From: Acidobacteriaceae bacterium | GTDB taxonomy: Bacteria > Acidobacteriota > Terriglobia > Terriglobales > Acidobacteriaceae | NCBI GenBank assembly: GCA_003139095.1 | Contig: PLHW01000074.1 | Coordinates: 1-64,000 of the forward strand | Reading direction: 5' to 3' | DNA length: 64,000 bases | Part shown: positions 61,876 through 64,000 of the stretch, piece after piece | Position numbering within the stretch: the first letter of the stretch is position 1 | Layout of the letters: every line of letters starts with the position of its first letter | Program-made: the position numbers and the translations under genes | The notes under the pieces: model-generated | The model's input: only the letters and a program-made list of their open reading frames with translations | Databases searched by the model: none | What the model was told of the DNA's origin: nothing

Positions 61876-64000
61876 ATGCCTCACGAATTGCCAAAAGCGT
61901 ACGAACCGGGCGCCATCGAAAAGCGCTGGGCCGAATACTGGATCGCCGAAAAACTCTTTCACGTCGAAACGCCCGCCCCCAGCCGTCCTGGAGAAGCCGC
62001 TCGCCCCGTCTTCACTTTGCTGCTGCCTCCGCCCAACGTCACCGGCCGCCTGCACATGGGCCACATGCTCAACCAGACGCAGATGGACATCCTCGTGCGC
62101 TGGCATCGCATGCGCGGCTTCATCACGCTCTGGCTGCCCGGAACCGACCACGCCGGCATCGCCACGCAGATGATGGTCGAGCGCCAACTCGCCAAAGAAG
62201 GCAAGAAGCGCCGCGAAATGGGCCGCGAAAAATTCATCGAGCGCGTCTGGGAGTGGAAGCGCGAGTACGGCGGCGCCATTCTCGACCAGATGAAGCGCCT
62301 CGGCGCCTCTGTCGATTGGGGCCGCGAATATTTCACCATGGACGAGAATCTCTCCCGCGCCGTGCGCGAGGTCTTCGTCCGCCTCTATGAGCAAGGCCTG
62401 ATCTATCGCGGCAAATACATCGTCAACTGGTGCCCGCGCTGCGAGACCGCCATCTCCGATCTTGAGGTTAAGCACGAAGACGTTCCCGGCAAGCTGTGGG
62501 AGATTCGCTACCCGGTCATCGGCTCAAGCGAATCCATTACCGTCGCGACCACTCGCCCCGAAACCATGCTCGGCGACACCGCCGTCGCCGTCAATGCCGC
62601 CGACGAACGCTATACGCATCTGCACGGCAAGAAAGTTTTGCTGCCGCTCATGCAGCGCCAGATTCCCATCATCCTCGACGAAATCGCCAAGCCCGAATTC
62701 GGCACCGGCGCGGTTAAAATCACACCCGCGCACGATCCCAACGATTTTGAGGCGGGCAAGCGTCACAACCTCGAGCAGATCGACATCATGGATCTGCACG
62801 CCAAGATGAACGAGAATGCGGGACCATATAAAGGACTCGACCGCTACGAGGCGCGCACCGCCGTGCTCGCCGACCTCCAGGAGCAAGGCTTCCTCGTCGC
62901 CGAAAAAGACTACACCGTCCCCCTAGGCAAGTGCGACCGTTGCGGCACCGTCGTCGAGCCGCGCCTCTCCGAGCAGTGGTTCGTAAAAATCGAGCCGCTC
63001 GCCAAAAAAGCGATCCGTGCCGTCGAGTCCGGCGAGATCACCATCGTCCCCGACAACTACAAGCAGATTTATCTCAACTGGATGTACAACATCCACGATT
63101 GGACCATCTCGCGCCAGCTCTGGTGGGGACACCGCATTCCCGTCTGGCACTGTGGCGACTGCAATGAAGTAATCGTCGCCCGTGAAGCGCCCACGTCCTG
63201 CCCCAAATGTGGCGGCGCAAAGCTCGAACAGGATACCGACGTCCTCGACACCTGGTTTTCCTCCGGCCTTCTGCCCTTCACTACGCTCGGCTGGCCCGAG
63301 AAAACGCGCGATCTGGAAGTCTTCTATCCGACCACGCTCCTCATCACCGCCTACGAAATTCTCTTCTTCTGGGTTGCGCGCATGATCATGTTTGGCTGCC
63401 ACTTCATGGAAGGCCACCAGCAGGATCCGGCTATCAAAAAAGCCAGCGGCTGGGAGGACAAGAAAGACGACAGCGTTCCCTTCCGCAACGTCTACATTCA
63501 CGCCCTCGTTCGCGACGCCGAGCGCCAGAAGATGTCCAAGACCAAGGGCAACGTGCTCGACCCGCTCGACATCATCGAGCGCTTCGGCACCGATGCCACG
63601 CGCTTCACCCTCGCCGCCATGGCCGCTCCCGGCACCGACATTGCTTTCAGCGAGAGCCGCACCGACGGCTATCGCGCCTTCGCCAACAAAATCTGGAATG
63701 CCGCCCGCTTCATGTTCATGAACGTTGACCGCATCGCCCCAGACCTGCGCCCCGCCGGTCTTCCGCCAAAGGTCGGCACGAACGTCGGCGCGGGCGCGTC
63801 GCCCGCGCAACCCGCAGGCATCGCTGGATTCGACGCACGCACTCTCGAAGATCGCTGGATTCTCTCCCGCTTCAACCGCGCCACGCGCGACGTCAACGAC
63901 TCCATCGAGACCTATCGCTTTCACGAGGCCGCCAATCGTATCTACGACTTTTTCTGGGGCGATTTTTGCGACTGGTATCTCGAGCTGATCAAGCCTCGCC
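61876..64000 (+). CDS. valS: valyl-tRNA synthetase, 3' end outside the window
   Basis: The frame from ATG at 61876 (MPHELPKAYEPGAIEKRWAE) stays open to the window end, about 708 residues. HIGH-type motif in PPPNVTGRLHMGHMLNQTQ, ATP site motif KMSKTKGNVLDPLDI, editing domain with TTRPETMLGDTAVAVN, and two Cys pairs (NWCPRCET, CGTVVEP; later CGDCNE, SCPKCGG). A Gly/Ala/Pro-rich insert (VGTNVGAGASPAQPAG) lies near 63780-63830, after the catalytic domain. It charges tRNA(Val). Confidence 0.95.
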   Translation, partial: MPHELPKAYEPGAIEKRWAEYWIAEKLFHVETPAPSRPGEAARPVFTLLLPPPNVTGRLHMGHMLNQTQMDILVRWHRMRGFITLWLPGTDHAGIATQMMVERQLAKEGKKRREMGREKFIERVWEWKREYGGAILDQMKRLGASVDWGREYFTMDENLSRAVREVFVRLYEQGLIYRGKYIVNWCPRCETAISDLEVKHEDVPGKLWEIRYPVIGSSESITVATTRPETMLGDTAVAVNAADERYTHLHGKKVLLPLMQRQIPIILDEIAKPEFGTGAVKITPAHDPNDFEAGKRHNLEQIDIMDLHAKMNENAGPYKGLDRYEARTAVLADLQEQGFLVAEKDYTVPLGKCDRCGTVVEPRLSEQWFVKIEPLAKKAIRAVESGEITIVPDNYKQIYLNWMYNIHDWTISRQLWWGHRIPVWHCGDCNEVIVAREAPTSCPKCGGAKLEQDTDVLDTWFSSGLLPFTTLGWPEKTRDLEVFYPTTLLITAYEILFFWVARMIMFGCHFMEGHQQDPAIKKASGWEDKKDDSVPFRNVYIHALVRDAERQKMSKTKGNVLDPLDIIERFGTDATRFTLAAMAAPGTDIAFSESRTDGYRAFANKIWNAARFMFMNVDRIAPDLRPAGLPPKVGTNVGAGASPAQPAGIAGFDARTLEDRWILSRFNRATRDVNDSIETYRFHEAANRIYDFFWGDFCDWYLELIKPR

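Overview
The window looks like a chromosomal segment of a GC-rich, Gram-negative bacterium, most likely an Acidobacteriota member (Terriglobia/Koribacter-like). Reasons: a full set of lipid A, core and LPS-transport genes (lpxA, lpxK, waaA, heptose genes, lptD); protein families I associate with that phylum (DUF3108, DUF3300 with DUF2950, GloVer-type tandem-repeat proteins, Thivi_2564 and DUF3309 small membrane proteins); and several start codons that sit directly behind a TANNAT box with no Shine-Dalgarno. The taxonomic call is inference from family content, not from a marker alignment.

Layout. 0-0.8 kb: 3' part of an IS-type DDE transposase cut by the window edge. 0.8-2.5 kb: secreted TPR protein. 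2.5-9.1 kb (minus strand): one tight LPS operon, waaA-lpxK-heptose kinase-heptose adenylyltransferase-heptosyltransferase-methyltransferase-DUF3108. 9.3-15 kb: a secreted protein, gatB, a SurA-like plus DsbA-like lipoprotein pair, larE. 15-17.5 kb: lptD. 17.8-22.2 kb: RDD membrane protein and two tandem secreted kelch-like proteins, each with a strong terminator. 22.3-25.2 kb: Cys-rich and His/Met-rich exported proteins, a TIGR01777 epimerase, an AbrB/PIN toxin-antitoxin pair. 25.3-36.5 kb: rel, an ORF6N protein, a truncated GloVer gene, gluQ, HU, a nitroreductase, a VOC protein, fabZ-lpxA, HtrA protease, alpha/beta hydrolase.

36.5-57.7 kb differs: about 30 mostly small genes typical of envelope and general stress (PRC-barrel, oleate hydratase, DUF2950, DUF3300, YflT-like, BON, CsbD, VIT transporter, phospholipase C-like, OmpA, DCC/thioredoxin and many uncharacterised small proteins), with a Crp/Fnr regulator gene near 44 kb. 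The most interesting signal lies here. About ten related dyad sites (core TGnnC-N6-GnnCA, extended form close to CTGTGCAGAACGGCTCACTT) lie between genes. Several have a -10-like hexamer 32-33 bp from the site centre, the geometry of class II Crp/Fnr activation, and one precedes the regulator gene itself. The proposal is an autoregulated stress regulon encoded next to its own regulator. A second signal is a leader of about 75 nt present twice, at 44.7 kb and at 55.4 kb, the latter behind a good sigma70 promoter and ahead of an hsp20 relic.

57.7-64 kb returns to housekeeping: zinc alcohol dehydrogenase, mnmE, a FAD amine-oxidase-like protein and valS, which runs off the end of the window. No tRNA, rRNA or CRISPR array was recognised.
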